Shown piece by piece: positions 1 through 8,635 of a stretch of DNA of 64,000 nt. The notes beneath the pieces were generated by a model. It searched no databases. It was not told the DNA's origin and worked only from the letters and a program-made list of their open reading frames with translations. Source of the DNA: Aquabacterium sp. OR-4 (lineage in GTDB: Bacteria; Pseudomonadota; Gammaproteobacteria; Burkholderiales; Burkholderiaceae_C); NCBI RefSeq assembly GCF_025290835.2, contig NZ_JAOCQD020000001.1, positions 248,001-312,000 on the forward strand, written 5' to 3'. Numbering within the stretch: the first letter of the stretch is position 1; each line of letters starts with the position of its first letter. Position numbers and translations under genes: made by a program.

Positions 1-2
1 TG

Positions 3-368
3 GAGATCGAGGGCGTGCGCATCCACGCCATCGGCGCCGATGGCCGGATCACCGACGCCACGGCACGCCGCGCGCTGGCCAATGGCGACGGCAGCGAGGT
101 GCAGCTGCTGGGCGGCGCCCAGGTGCGCAGCCAGCTGCCCGGCGGCGACACGCTCGAGGTCGACGGCGAGTTCCTGCACGCCTTCACGCGCTTCGAGCGC
201 CTGCGCTCGCACCTGCCGGTGCGCGTGCGGCGCGGCGGCAGCGACATCCATGCCGGCGGGCTCGACTACGACAACCTGGCTCAGCAACTGCAGCTGGCCG
301 GCCCGGTGCGCGCCAGCCTGGCGCCCGGCCGGCGCGCGCCAGCCGCCACCCCGGAGCGCCGTCCATGA
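3..368 (+). CDS. lptC: LptC-like LPS export protein, C-terminal fragment
   Basis: The reading frame is open from the left edge, so the N-terminus lies outside the window. The visible ~121 residues form a beta-rich repeat pattern typical of LptC/OstA-fold proteins. The end, SHLPV..RGG..I.AGGLDYDNL...LQLAGPVRASLAP, resembles the C-terminus of Burkholderiales LptC, the inner-membrane-anchored periplasmic link between LptB2FG and LptA. The stop overlaps the start of the next gene (ATGA), implying translational coupling. The call rests on recognising this C-terminal pattern; the membrane anchor is not visible. Confidence 0.6.
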   Translation, partial: EIEGVRIHAIGADGRITDATARRALANGDGSEVQLLGGAQVRSQLPGGDTLEVDGEFLHAFTRFERLRSHLPVRVRRGGSDIHAGGLDYDNLAQQLQLAGPVRASLAPGRRAPAATPERRP

Positions 369-1162
369 ACCCCCAAGCCACCGCGCCGGCCGCGCCGCTG
401 GTCTTCATCACCGGCGCGTCCAGCGGCATCGGCCAGGCCCTGGCGCTGCGCTACCACCGCGCCGGCTGGCGCCTGGCGCTGGTGGCGCGCCGTGCCAGTG
501 AACTGCAGCAATGGGCCGACGCGCAGGGCCTGCCACGCGAGCGGGTGGCCATCTACGGCGCCGATGTGCGCGACGTGGCCGCCATCACCGCCACCGGGCG
601 CGCCTGCATCGCCGCCCAGGGCCTGCCCGAGGTCGTGATTGCCAACGCCGGCATCAGCGTGGGCATCGACACCGCCGATGCCGCCGACCTCGAGGTGCTG
701 CGCAGCATCTACGAAACCAACAACATCGGCATGGCCGCCACCTTCCAGCCGTTTCTGGCGGCGATGTGCACGCGCGGCCATGGCACGCTGGTGGGCGTGG
801 CCAGCGTGGCCGGCATCCGCGGCCTGCCCGGCCATGGCGGCTACTGCGCCAGCAAGGCGGCGGTGATCAGTTACTGCGAGAGCCTGCGCGGCGAATGCCG
901 TGCGCAGGGCGTGACGGTGGTGACCCTCGCGCCGGGGTATGTCGATACACCGCTGACGCAGAAGAACCGCTACGCGATGCCCTTTCTGATGAGCGCCGAG
1001 GCCTTTGCCGACCAGGCGTTCGCAGCCATTTCGTCCGGCGTGCGCTTTCGCGTGATCCCCTGGCAGATGGGTGTGGTGGCCCGGTTGCTGCGCGTGCTGC
1101 CCGGTGCACTGTTCGACCGCCTGCTGGCCGGCCGCCCGCGCAAGCACCGCCAGCCGCAGTAG
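365..1162 (+). CDS. Short-chain dehydrogenase/reductase
   Basis: A 265-residue classical SDR. The cofactor-binding TGASSGIG motif is at residues ~16-23, NAGIS at ~97, and the catalytic Ser and YxxxK (YCASK) at ~145-165. It probably oxidises or reduces a small alcohol or ketone with NAD(P)(H); the substrate cannot be read from sequence. The C-terminal ~50 residues are hydrophobic and basic (VVARLLRVLPGALFDRLL), suggesting membrane association as in SDRs acting on lipids. The start overlaps lptC by 4 nt, so it may share that operon, but whether it has a role in envelope lipid metabolism is inference. Confidence 0.85.
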   Translation: MNPQATAPAAPLVFITGASSGIGQALALRYHRAGWRLALVARRASELQQWADAQGLPRERVAIYGADVRDVAAITATGRACIAAQGLPEVVIANAGISVGIDTADAADLEVLRSIYETNNIGMAATFQPFLAAMCTRGHGTLVGVASVAGIRGLPGHGGYCASKAAVISYCESLRGECRAQGVTVVTLAPGYVDTPLTQKNRYAMPFLMSAEAFADQAFAAISSGVRFRVIPWQMGVVARLLRVLPGALFDRLLAGRPRKHRQPQ

Positions 1163-1219
1163 GCCGCCAGGCTTTGTTTTCCCACCCCAAGCTCCTGAGG
1201 CGCTGAGCCGCCGTCCCGA

Positions 1220-1272
1220 ACGACAAGTCCAGAAACGACAAGTCCAGAAACGACAAGTCCAGAAACGACAAG
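1220..1272. repeat. 15-bp tandem repeat, 3.5 copies
   Basis: Unit ACGACAAGTCCAGAA repeats perfectly at 1220, 1235 and 1250, with a partial fourth copy at 1265 that runs into the terminator hairpin. It lies between the SDR gene and the 3' end of the RRM gene and encodes nothing convincing. Confidence 0.9.
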
Positions 1273-1289
1273 GGCACCCGAAGGTGCCC
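1272..1289 (-). terminator. Hairpin terminator of the RRM gene
   Basis: A perfect 7-bp stem (GGGCACC/GGTGCCC) that on the minus strand closes a stable UUCG tetraloop. It lies ~80 nt past the RRM gene stop. The U-tract is weak (TTGTCGTTT), but position and loop fit a terminator or 3'-end-stabilising hairpin. It also lies 110 nt past the plus-strand SDR gene and could serve both. Confidence 0.65.
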
Positions 1290-1367
1290 ATTGTTTGTGC
1301 AGCAGGCACCAGCGTGGGTGCCCGTTGCGGTGCAGCGCCAGCCGGGTGTTGCCACCCGGCATGCGGA

Positions 1368-1901
1368 TCAGTAGCCGCCTTGGCCGCCGCCGTAGCCGCC
1401 ACCACCGCCGCCGCGCGGGCCGCGGCCGGTGCCGTAGGGGCTGCGACCACCGCCGCCGCCACTACCACCGCCACCACCGTAGCCGCCGCCACCACCGCTG
1501 CCGCCACCGCCGTAGCCGCCGCCACCACCGCTGCGGCCACCGCCGCCGCCGCCGTAGCCGCCGCCACCACCACCGTAGCCACCACCACCGCCGCCGTAGC
1601 CACCGCCACCGCTGCGGCCACCGCCGCCGCCACCGAAGCCGCCCGGACGCTCTTCGCGCGGACGGGCCTCGTTCACCACCAGCGGACGGCCTTCCAGCGG
1701 CTGACCGTTCATGGCGTTCATGGCAGCGGTAGCCTCGGCAGGCGACGACATCTCGACGAAGCCGAAGCCCTTCGAGCGACCGGTTTCACGGTCCATCATC
1801 ACCTTGGCGGACGTCACAGCGCCGAATTGACCAAACGCTTCTTGAAGCGATTCATCACGCACCGAGTAGGCCAGGTTGCCTACATAAAGCTTGTTTCCCA
1901 T
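1368..1901 (-). CDS. Glycine-rich RRM RNA-binding protein
   Basis: A 177-residue protein with one RNA recognition motif at residues ~3-80, with RNP2 LYVGNL and RNP1 KGFGFVEM. A ~90-residue Gly/Tyr/Arg tail follows, made of YGGGGG- and RSGGGG-type repeats. The architecture matches the cold- or stress-responsive RNA chaperones of cyanobacteria and Betaproteobacteria. The Shine-Dalgarno AAGGAG lies at 1911-1916, 9 nt before the ATG, which fixes the start. It probably binds single-stranded RNA in the cytoplasm. Cold induction is suggested by the family, not shown by sequence. Confidence 0.92.
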   Translation of the reverse strand: MGNKLYVGNLAYSVRDESLQEAFGQFGAVTSAKVMMDRETGRSKGFGFVEMSSPAEATAAMNAMNGQPLEGRPLVVNEARPREERPGGFGGGGGGRSGGGGYGGGGGGYGGGGGGYGGGGGGRSGGGGGYGGGGSGGGGGYGGGGGSGGGGGRSPYGTGRGPRGGGGGGYGGGQGGY

Positions 1902-2023
1902 GAGGGGAAGCTCCTTAACGAGAAAAGAAAACCATGTGGAGCTTCTACCCAGCGTGAACCACTCAAGCTACAGGCGCCGTCTCCATACACGGGCCGGGGC
2001 ACATAAACCCGTGCGGACATTAT

Positions 2024-2044
2024 GGTGGCAAACAATGTGCCACC
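2024..2044. promoter_or_regulatory. Inverted repeat between divergent genes
   Basis: GGTGGCA-N7-TGCCACC is a perfect 7-bp inverted repeat, ~120 bp upstream of the RRM gene start and just before the divergent membrane protein. On the minus strand it overlaps a CATAAT hexamer that could be a -10 box. It may be an operator or a cruciform; no known regulator is assigned. Confidence 0.35.
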
Positions 2045-2093
2045 ACCAGAGTCGGGGGCCCGTGCAAACCCGAAAAGTATCATGGGCGCCACG

Positions 2094-3131
2094 ATGTCGA
2101 GCGATTCTTCGAGAAGTCCAGCCAGCCGTCCGCGGCCCATGAGGCCCGGTTCGGGCTCGTTGCGGGCCCTGGATGCGGTGCTGCAGAGCGTGGAGTCGGT
2201 GCGCAACGGCGGCGCGCTGTATCTGCTGCTGCTCAGTTTTGCGCTGGCCGGCTGGTTGCTGGTGAGCGCGCAGCGGCTGCTGGGCGGTGAATCGTGGTGG
2301 CCGGGTGGCGCCCTGGCGGCGGCGGCCTTTCTGGTGGTGTTGTACGGCAGCACGGCGGCGGGGCTGGTGTTGATGGACGAGGCCCTGGGCCGCGTGCCGC
2401 GCCACCCGCTGGATGCGCTGCGTGCGGCACCGGCGCCGGCGCACCGCCTGCTGGCCGTGGTGCTGACCGTGCTGCTGCTGGCCGCCGTGTTGCTGGTCGC
2501 CACTGCCGGTCTGTTGTGGCTGGCGCGCCTGCCGGGCGTGGGCGCCGCGTGGCTGGGCCTGCTGGTGCCGGTGGTGGTGCCGGTGCTGGGCCTGGTCGCG
2601 CTGGTGATGGTGACGCTGGTGGGGCCGATCGCTGCGCCGGCGGCCTGGTTCGGGCTGCGCTGGCGGCAGATTCTGGCGCTGCTTATGCGTCAGTTGCAGG
2701 TGCGGCCGGTGCATGCGGTGCTGCTGTCGGCGGCGGTGAGCCTGCTGTCGGCGGCGGTGGCCGGCCTGATCAGCTTCATGGTGCTGGCTGGCGGGCGCGC
2801 CTTTGCGGCGCTGGCGGCGGGCCTGCTCGGGCTGCCGCTGGCGGTGCCGCCCTTTCTGTCGGCGCTGTTCGGCATGGGCTTGCGGGTGGCGCCCGGCGCC
2901 GCGCCGCTGCCCGAGCACACCAGCGCGGCGATCACTGGCGCCGGCCTGGTGTTTGCGCTGGGCCTGGTGGTGCCGGGTGCGGTGTACCTGCGCGGACTGT
3001 GCGAGCTGTTTCTGGCGCTGCGGGGTGCAGATGCCGGCGCCGACGCCGACGCCGACCTGGAGGCCGATGCCGCCCGCAGCGCGCCCGTGGCGGATCCGGG
3101 TGCATCCCCAGCGACCGCGGCCCCCGATTGA
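2094..3131 (+). CDS. Multi-pass membrane protein, unknown function
   Basis: About 345 residues. After an Arg/Pro/Ser-rich N-terminus there are several hydrophobic segments (e.g. LYLLLLSFALAGWLL, LLAVVLTVLLLAAVLLVA, GLLVPVVVPVLGLVALVM), probably 7-8 transmembrane helices, and a ~35-residue Ala/Asp-rich cytoplasmic tail. I do not recognise the family. In-frame ATGs occur at 2022, 2082 and 2094. I chose 2094 because the earliest one overlaps the inverted repeat and none has a clear Shine-Dalgarno. It ends 15 nt before the MarC gene, so they are probably cotranscribed. Confidence 0.7.
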   Translation: MSSDSSRSPASRPRPMRPGSGSLRALDAVLQSVESVRNGGALYLLLLSFALAGWLLVSAQRLLGGESWWPGGALAAAAFLVVLYGSTAAGLVLMDEALGRVPRHPLDALRAAPAPAHRLLAVVLTVLLLAAVLLVATAGLLWLARLPGVGAAWLGLLVPVVVPVLGLVALVMVTLVGPIAAPAAWFGLRWRQILALLMRQLQVRPVHAVLLSAAVSLLSAAVAGLISFMVLAGGRAFAALAAGLLGLPLAVPPFLSALFGMGLRVAPGAAPLPEHTSAAITGAGLVFALGLVVPGAVYLRGLCELFLALRGADAGADADADLEADAARSAPVADPGASPATAAPD

Positions 3132-3146
3132 CGCGATGATCGCGCG

Positions 3147-3788
3147 ATGGATCTGCTCAAACCGCTGATCGCCCTGCTGGCGATCGTCAACCCGATCGGC
3201 GCGGTGCCGTTTTTTCTGGCCTTCACGCAGGGCCTGACACGCGAGCAGCGGCTGCGCACGCTGCGAGTGGCCAGCTTCTCGGCGTTTTGCGTGATCGCGA
3301 TCAGCGGCCTGGCCGGGCTGCAGATCATTGCGTTTTTCGGCATCTCGATCGCGTCGTTCCAGGTCGGCGGCGGCATGCTGCTGCTGATCTCGGCGCTGCA
3401 CATGCTCAACGCCCAGCCGGCCGAGAGCGGCAAGGACGACATCGACGAGGGCCATTCCAAGGCCGACGCCGGTGCCAGCGTGGCCGTGGTGCCGCTGACC
3501 ATTCCGCTGCTCACCGGCCCGGCCACGATCTCGACGATGGTGATCTACGCCGAGAAGACCAAGCACCTGTGGCAGCTCGCGGTGCTGGTGGGCTATGGCG
3601 TGGTGATCGGCCTGGCCACCTATGCCGCCTTTGCCGCGTCGGGGCGCATCGCCAAGGTGCTGGGGCGCACCGGCATCAATGTGATGACCCGGCTGATGGG
3701 CCTGATCCTGGCCGCGATGGCGGTTGAACTGCTGGCCGACGGGCTGGTGAAGCTGTTTCCGATCCTGGGCAGTGCTGCGCTGAAGTGA
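3147..3788 (+). CDS. MarC family integral membrane protein
   Basis: A 213-residue protein with six predicted membrane segments and the MarC/UPF0056 hallmarks: LAIVNPIGAVPFFLAFT near the N-terminus and PLTIPLLTGPATIS at ~115-130, two pseudo-repeated Pro-rich segments. The molecular function of MarC proteins is unsettled; the early link to multiple antibiotic resistance was not upheld. It lies 15 nt after an unknown membrane protein and overlaps the start of the GMC oxidoreductase by 1 nt (TGATG), so these are likely one operon. Confidence 0.9.
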   Translation: MDLLKPLIALLAIVNPIGAVPFFLAFTQGLTREQRLRTLRVASFSAFCVIAISGLAGLQIIAFFGISIASFQVGGGMLLLISALHMLNAQPAESGKDDIDEGHSKADAGASVAVVPLTIPLLTGPATISTMVIYAEKTKHLWQLAVLVGYGVVIGLATYAAFAASGRIAKVLGRTGINVMTRLMGLILAAMAVELLADGLVKLFPILGSAALK

Positions 3789-5485
3789 TGTTGTCGATGA
3801 ACGACCCGACTCCTGTGTTTGACCACATCGTCGTGGGTGCCGGCACGGCCGGCTGCCTGCTGGCCAACCGACTGAGCGCCGATCCGCGCAAGCGGGTGCT
3901 GCTGATCGAGGCCGGCGGCAATGACGACTACCTGTGGGTGCACATCCCGGTGGGCTATCTGTACTGCATCGGCAACCCGCGCACCGACTGGCTCTACAAG
4001 ACCGAGCCCGACCCCGGCCTGAACGGGCGCAGCCTGCGCTACCCGCGCGGCAAGGTGCTCGGCGGCTGCAGCAGCATCAACGGCATGATCTACATGCGCG
4101 GCCAGCGCCGCGACTATGACCACTGGGCCACCGTGACCGGCGATGCACGCTGGCGCTGGGACCAGGTGCTGCCGGTGTTCAAGCAGCACGAGGATCACTG
4201 GCGCGGCGCCAGCGAGCACCACGCGGCACCAGGCTTCGACGCCCACGGCGCGCGTGCCGGCGGCGAGTGGCGGGTGGAAAAGCAGCGCCTGTCGTGGGCG
4301 ATCCTCGACGCCTTCTCGGCCGCCGCGCAGCAGGCCGGCATCCCGGCCACCGACGATTTCAACCGCGGCAGCAACGAGGGCGTGGGTTATTTCGAGGTCA
4401 ACCAGCGCGGCGGCCTGCGCTGGAACGCCACCAAGGCCTTCCTGCGGCCGGTGATGCACCGCGACAACCTGGCGGTGTGGACGGGCGCCCAGGTGTCGCG
4501 CCTGCTCACCGCGCGCGACGCCGACGGCCGCCTGCGCGTGACCGGTGTGGAGCTGCGGCCCGAGGGCCACGACCACCAGCGCGGCGCGCCGCTGATCGCC
4601 CGGCTGCGCGACGACGTGGCCGCCGCCGAGGTGGTGATGGCCGCCGGCGCGGTGGGCACGCCGCAGATCCTGCAGCTGTCGGGCATCGGCCCCGGCGCGC
4701 TGCTGCAGCGCCACGGCATCAGCGTGCAGCACGAGCTGCCGGGCGTGGGCGCCAACCTGCAGGACCACCTGCAGATCCGTGCGGTGTTCGAGGTGCAGGG
4801 CGTGAAGACGCTCAACACCCAGGCCGCCAGCTGGCTGGGCAAGGGCCTGATCGGGCTGGACTACCTGCTGCGCCGGCGCGGGCCGATGAGCATGGCGCCG
4901 TCGCAGCTGGGCTGCTTCACGCGCTCGTCGGCGGCCCAGGCCGAGCCCAATGTGCAGTACCACGTGCAGCCGCTGAGCCTGGACGCCTTTGGCGAGCCGC
5001 TGCACCGCTTCAATGCCTTCACCGCCAGCGTGTGCAACCTCAACCCGACCAGCCGCGGCACGGTGCAGATCCGTTCGGCGCGGCCCGAGGACGCGCCGGC
5101 CATCCTGGCCAACTACCTGAGCACGCCCGAAGACCGCCAGGTGGCGGCCGACTCGCTGCGGCTCACGCGCCGCATCGCCAGCCAGCCGGCGCTGGCCCGC
5201 TACCAGCCGCGCGAGGTGAAGCCGGGCCTGCAGTTCCAGAGCGACGACGACCTGGCGCGCCTGGCCGGCGACATCGGCACCACCATCTTCCACCCGGTGG
5301 GCACCTGCCGCATGGGCCGGGCCGACGACGCGATGGCGGTGGTCGACCCCGAACTGCGGGTGCGCGGCGTGGCTGGCCTGCGCATTGCCGATGCCAGCGT
5401 GATGCCCACCATCACCAGCGGCAACACCAACAGCCCCACGCTGATGATTGCCGAGCGCGCGGCGGCGCTGATGCGCGGCATCTAG
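3788..5485 (+). CDS. GMC-family FAD-dependent alcohol/choline dehydrogenase
   Basis: A ~565-residue glucose-methanol-choline oxidoreductase. The N-terminal FAD motif is VVGAGTAGCLLANRLS with the acidic ribose-binding end LLIEAGG. The GMC signature GGCSSINGMIYMRGQ is at ~90, and the C-terminal half carries GTCRMG and the conserved ending DASVMPTITSGNTNSPTLMIAERAA. Closest in type to choline dehydrogenase BetA or alkanol dehydrogenase AlkJ; probably oxidises a primary alcohol and passes electrons to the respiratory chain. Start at the ATG overlapping the marC-like stop; another ATG is at 3797. The substrate is not determinable, and no betaine-synthesis partner genes are adjacent. Confidence 0.92.
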   Translation: MLSMNDPTPVFDHIVVGAGTAGCLLANRLSADPRKRVLLIEAGGNDDYLWVHIPVGYLYCIGNPRTDWLYKTEPDPGLNGRSLRYPRGKVLGGCSSINGMIYMRGQRRDYDHWATVTGDARWRWDQVLPVFKQHEDHWRGASEHHAAPGFDAHGARAGGEWRVEKQRLSWAILDAFSAAAQQAGIPATDDFNRGSNEGVGYFEVNQRGGLRWNATKAFLRPVMHRDNLAVWTGAQVSRLLTARDADGRLRVTGVELRPEGHDHQRGAPLIARLRDDVAAAEVVMAAGAVGTPQILQLSGIGPGALLQRHGISVQHELPGVGANLQDHLQIRAVFEVQGVKTLNTQAASWLGKGLIGLDYLLRRRGPMSMAPSQLGCFTRSSAAQAEPNVQYHVQPLSLDAFGEPLHRFNAFTASVCNLNPTSRGTVQIRSARPEDAPAILANYLSTPEDRQVAADSLRLTRRIASQPALARYQPREVKPGLQFQSDDDLARLAGDIGTTIFHPVGTCRMGRADDAMAVVDPELRVRGVAGLRIADASVMPTITSGNTNSPTLMIAERAAALMRGI

Positions 5486-5865
5486 TCCACAGCCCCGTAT
5501 CCAAATGTGGCAGAAATGTCATCACGCGGGGTTATCCCCACGTGTCTTGGCGGCATGGGCTCCGTAAAGTCACCTCACTCGGTTCTGCGGCGCATGCGCC
5601 GCCAGAGCCTGGGGGACTGAGGAGACATCGACAGCACCAGAACAGCCGGGTCGGCCGGCAGGGCAGCCACAAAGCATTAAAGCGCCCGCGCCGCACCCCA
5701 TTTGCTTCAACGCCAGGCCATGTGCCTGGCGTTTTTTTTTGGTGCGCCGCGGCTGGCGTGGAAAAGCGGGGTGCGGGGGCGCTGTTTCGGCGGTTTGCGG
5801 CGGGCGGGCAGCCCTAGCCTCAACGCCGTCAAGCCATCAGCCCGGCCGCCGCGCCACCCACCGCC
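5486..5865 (+). other. Hairpin-rich intergenic region, possible sRNA
   Basis: 380 bp without a protein gene. It contains a GGGGTTATCCCC inverted repeat (~5529-5540), a perfect 16-bp palindrome GCGGCGCATGCGCCGC at 5587-5602, and the strong terminator at 5709-5740. The ~200 nt between the GMC gene and that terminator is longer than a normal 3' UTR. I see no convincing promoter and no recognisable RNA family. Confidence 0.4.
5709..5740 (+). terminator. Strong intrinsic terminator
   Basis: A perfect 10-bp stem (AACGCCAGGC/GCCTGGCGTT) with a CATGT loop, followed by a T-run to 5740. It ends transcription from the GMC operon or from a small RNA in the preceding intergenic region. Confidence 0.92.
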
Positions 5866-6693
5866 ATGTCCGTCGATCCGCAACTGCGCACCCTTGAAAT
5901 CGATATCCCGGCCCAGCCGGATTCGCTGGTCAAACTGTCGCTGCTGCTGGCCGACGACGAGGTCAACCAGCAGGCCGTGGCGGCGCTGGTGCAGGCCGAC
6001 ATGGCGCTGGCCGCGGCGGTGATGAAGGCCGTGAACTCGTCGCTCTACGGCCTGGCCGGCCGGGTGCAGAGCGTGCAGCAGGCAGTGACCTACCTGGGCA
6101 CGCGCGAAATCGCCGGCATCACCTTCGAGATGGGCCTGCGGGCGGCGTTTCCGCCGGCGCCCGAGCTGCAGCCGATCTGGGATCGCGCGGCGCTGCGCGG
6201 GGTGCTGATGGGCCGGCTGGCGCAGGCCGTGGGCCTGGATGCCTGGGCGGCGCACTCGGGCGGCCTGTTCGAGGAGTGCGGCAAGGCGGTGCTGTTTCGC
6301 CATGCGCCCGACCACTACCGGGCGATGCTGCGCGCCGCGGCCACCGATGGCGACCTGATCCAGCTGGAGCATGTGGGCTTTGGCGTCAGCCACGACGCGC
6401 TGGGCGCGGCGCTGTGCGACAGCTGGGGGCTCGACCCCGCGGCGGTGACCAGCGTGCGCCACCACGTCGTGGCCCAGGGCCTGCTGGAGCTGCCGGCCGC
6501 GCCGGCGCGGCGCGCGGTGCTGGCGCTGTCGGTGATCGTGCAGGCGCTGATGACCGTGCCGGCCTCGATCGACGAGGTGGTGCCCGCGGTGGCGCCGCAG
6601 GCCGACCTGGATGCCACGCTGGTCTTGCGCGCCGCGCGCCGCCTGGCCGAGCAGCAGGCCGAGGCCATGGCCCACGGCCGCAAGGCCGCGTGA
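5866..6693 (+). CDS. HDOD domain signal-transduction protein
   Basis: A 275-residue protein made almost entirely of one HDOD domain: VNQQAVAALVQADMALAAAVMKAVNSSLYGLAGRVQSVQQAVTYLG-type helices at ~35-80, and LFEECGKAVLF and HDALGAALCDSWGLDPAAVTSVRHH further on. HDOD proteins are non-catalytic relatives of HD phosphohydrolases and act in signalling, often with c-di-GMP, motility or stress pathways. No receiver, GGDEF or EAL domain is attached. It sits alone between a terminator and an acyl-CoA ligase; the ATG lacks a strong Shine-Dalgarno. Confidence 0.85.
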   Translation: MSVDPQLRTLEIDIPAQPDSLVKLSLLLADDEVNQQAVAALVQADMALAAAVMKAVNSSLYGLAGRVQSVQQAVTYLGTREIAGITFEMGLRAAFPPAPELQPIWDRAALRGVLMGRLAQAVGLDAWAAHSGGLFEECGKAVLFRHAPDHYRAMLRAAATDGDLIQLEHVGFGVSHDALGAALCDSWGLDPAAVTSVRHHVVAQGLLELPAAPARRAVLALSVIVQALMTVPASIDEVVPAVAPQADLDATLVLRAARRLAEQQAEAMAHGRKAA

Positions 6694-6807
6694 TGGGTGT
6701 GGCGGGGCGGTGAACCGGTAGTCACCCGCTGCAGGTAAGCCCTGTGGCCCGGGGGCGGTGCCGCGGCTACGCTGCGGCGGGTATCCCCTGCCACCGAAAG
6801 GCCTGTC

Positions 6808-8559
6808 ATGCGTCATGTGCCCGTCGACCCCGCCAAGCTCGCGCTGCAACGGCTGTACCACTGGGAGCAGACCGCACCCGGGCGCGTGATCCTCACCCAG
6901 CCGATGGGCCGCGAGCACGGCGGCGCGGTGCGTGACTTCACCTGGGCCCAGGTGATGGATCAGGCGCGGCGCATCGCCGCCTGGCTGCAGGCGCAGGGCC
7001 TGCAACGCGGCGACCGCGTGGCCATGATCAGCAAGAACACCGCCTGGTGGCTGATCGCCGATTTCGGCATCTGGATGGCGGGCGGCGTGTCGGTGCCGCT
7101 GTATCCCACGCTGGCGGCCGGCTCGATCCGCCAGATCTGCCAGCACAGCGAGTCGCGCTGGCTGTTCATCGGCAAGCTCGACGGCTGGGCCGGCATGCGC
7201 GCCGGCGTGCCCGAGGGCCTGCCCTGCATCCGCATGCCGCTGGCGCCGCCGCTGTCGGAGATGCCCGGCGGCACGGTGGCCTGGGACGACATCTGCGCCC
7301 GCACCGAGCCGCTGGCCGGCTCGCCCGAGCGCGATGGCGACGAGCTGGCCACCATCATGTACACCTCGGGCACCACCGGTGCGCCCAAGGGCGTGATGCA
7401 GAGCTTTGGCACCTTCGCGTGGTCGGTCGATGCCGGGCTGAGCCGGCTGGCCACCATCGACGAGAACGCGCGCATGCTGAGCTATCTGCCGCTGTCGCAC
7501 GTGGCCGAGCGCACGCTGGTCGAGCACGGCCTGCTGTTCACCGGCATGCATGTGTTCTTTGCCGAATCGCTGGACACCTTCACGCAAGACCTGCAGCGCG
7601 CGCGGCCGACGGCGTTTTTCTCGGTGCCGCGGCTGTGGGTCAAGTTCCAGCAGGGCGTCAGCGCCAAGATGCCGCCGGCCAAGCTGGCGCGGCTGCTCAA
7701 GATTCCCATCCTGGGCGGCCTGGTGCGCAAGAAGGTGCTGGGTGCGCTGGGCCTCGACCAATGCCAGTTCGCCGCCGGTGGCGCGGCGCCGATGCCGCCC
7801 GCGCTGCTCGACTGGTATGCGCGGCTGGGCCTGCCCATCGTCGAGGTCTACGGCATGACCGAGAACTGCGGCATCTCGCATGCCACGCTGCCCGGCGTGC
7901 AGCGCCCCGGCACGGTGGGCCAGGCCTACGACGGCGTGGCCAGCCGCATCGACCCCGCCAGCGGCGAGATCCAGGTCAAGAGCCACGGCCTGATGCTGGG
8001 CTACTACAAGGAGCCCGAGCTCACGCGCGAGGCCTTCACCGACGACGGCTGGCTGCACACCGGTGACAAGGGCGCGCTCGATGCCGAGGGCAACCTCAAG
8101 ATCACCGGCCGCGTGAAGGACCTGTTCAAGACCAGCAAGGGCAAGTATGTGGCGCCAGCGCCCATCGAAGACCGGCTGGTGATGCACAACGCCGTCGAGG
8201 CCTGCTGCGTGACCGGTGCCAACCTGGGCCAGCCGCTGGCGCTGGTGATGCTGAACCTCGAGGCGATGGCGCGCGCCGCCGATGCGGCGGGCCGCGCGGC
8301 GCTGAAGGCCTCGCTGGCCGAGCACCTGCAGGGCATCAACGCCCAGCTCGACCCGCACGAGCAGCTCGACTGCCTGGTGGTGGTGGCCGAGCCCTGGACG
8401 GTGGACAACGGCTTCGTCACGCCCACCTTCAAGGTCAAGCGCAACCGCGTGGAAGAGGTGTATGCCCAGCACTGGGAGCGCTGGGCCGGCAGCGGCGAGA
8501 CGGTGATCTGGGTCGAGCGCAGCACGCCGGCCCAGGCCGGCCTGAAGCTGGCGGCCTGA
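6808..8559 (+). CDS. Long-chain acyl-CoA synthetase (AMP-binding)
   Basis: A 583-residue member of the ANL adenylating superfamily. The P-loop-like motif TIMYTSGTTGAPKGVM is at ~185, VEVYGMTENCG at ~348, the TGD motif DDGWLHTGDKG at ~410, and the hinge GRVKDLFKTSKGKYVAP at ~433. The SKGKYVAP form is typical of long-chain fatty acyl-CoA ligases related to FadD15/FAA1. It activates fatty acids with ATP and CoA for beta-oxidation or lipid synthesis. GAAAGG precedes the ATG by 8 nt. It converges with the Bug-type gene. Confidence 0.9.
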   Translation: MRHVPVDPAKLALQRLYHWEQTAPGRVILTQPMGREHGGAVRDFTWAQVMDQARRIAAWLQAQGLQRGDRVAMISKNTAWWLIADFGIWMAGGVSVPLYPTLAAGSIRQICQHSESRWLFIGKLDGWAGMRAGVPEGLPCIRMPLAPPLSEMPGGTVAWDDICARTEPLAGSPERDGDELATIMYTSGTTGAPKGVMQSFGTFAWSVDAGLSRLATIDENARMLSYLPLSHVAERTLVEHGLLFTGMHVFFAESLDTFTQDLQRARPTAFFSVPRLWVKFQQGVSAKMPPAKLARLLKIPILGGLVRKKVLGALGLDQCQFAAGGAAPMPPALLDWYARLGLPIVEVYGMTENCGISHATLPGVQRPGTVGQAYDGVASRIDPASGEIQVKSHGLMLGYYKEPELTREAFTDDGWLHTGDKGALDAEGNLKITGRVKDLFKTSKGKYVAPAPIEDRLVMHNAVEACCVTGANLGQPLALVMLNLEAMARAADAAGRAALKASLAEHLQGINAQLDPHEQLDCLVVVAEPWTVDNGFVTPTFKVKRNRVEEVYAQHWERWAGSGETVIWVERSTPAQAGLKLAA

Positions 8560-8571
8560 GCGGGGGCGCCC

Positions 8572-8594
8572 GGCCTCGCCGCGGGCGCGAGGCC
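8572..8594. terminator. GC-rich hairpin between convergent genes
   Basis: GGCCTCG-N9-CGAGGCC lies in the 76-bp gap between the convergent acyl-CoA ligase and Bug-protein genes. There is no T-run on either side, so an intrinsic-terminator role is uncertain. Confidence 0.35.
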
Positions 8595-8635
8595 AGCCGT
8601 CGGGCGGCCCGACCTGCCCGACTCGCCCGGCGCGC

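Noticed and set aside
281-1633. Long minus-strand open frame opposite the SDR and RRM genes (Ala/Val-rich)
   Set aside because: It is a GC-rich antisense shadow of the RRM Gly-rich repeats and the SDR gene; no family pattern.
1368-1660. Regular GC-rich repeats resembling a CRISPR or satellite
   Set aside because: They are in-frame Gly/Tyr/Arg codon repeats of an RRM protein tail, without spacers.
5707-8472. Very long minus-strand open frame (~920 residues) opposite the HDOD and acyl-CoA ligase genes
   Set aside because: Composition is His/Arg/Ala-rich as expected for antisense of GC-rich coding DNA; both plus-strand genes have clear conserved motifs.
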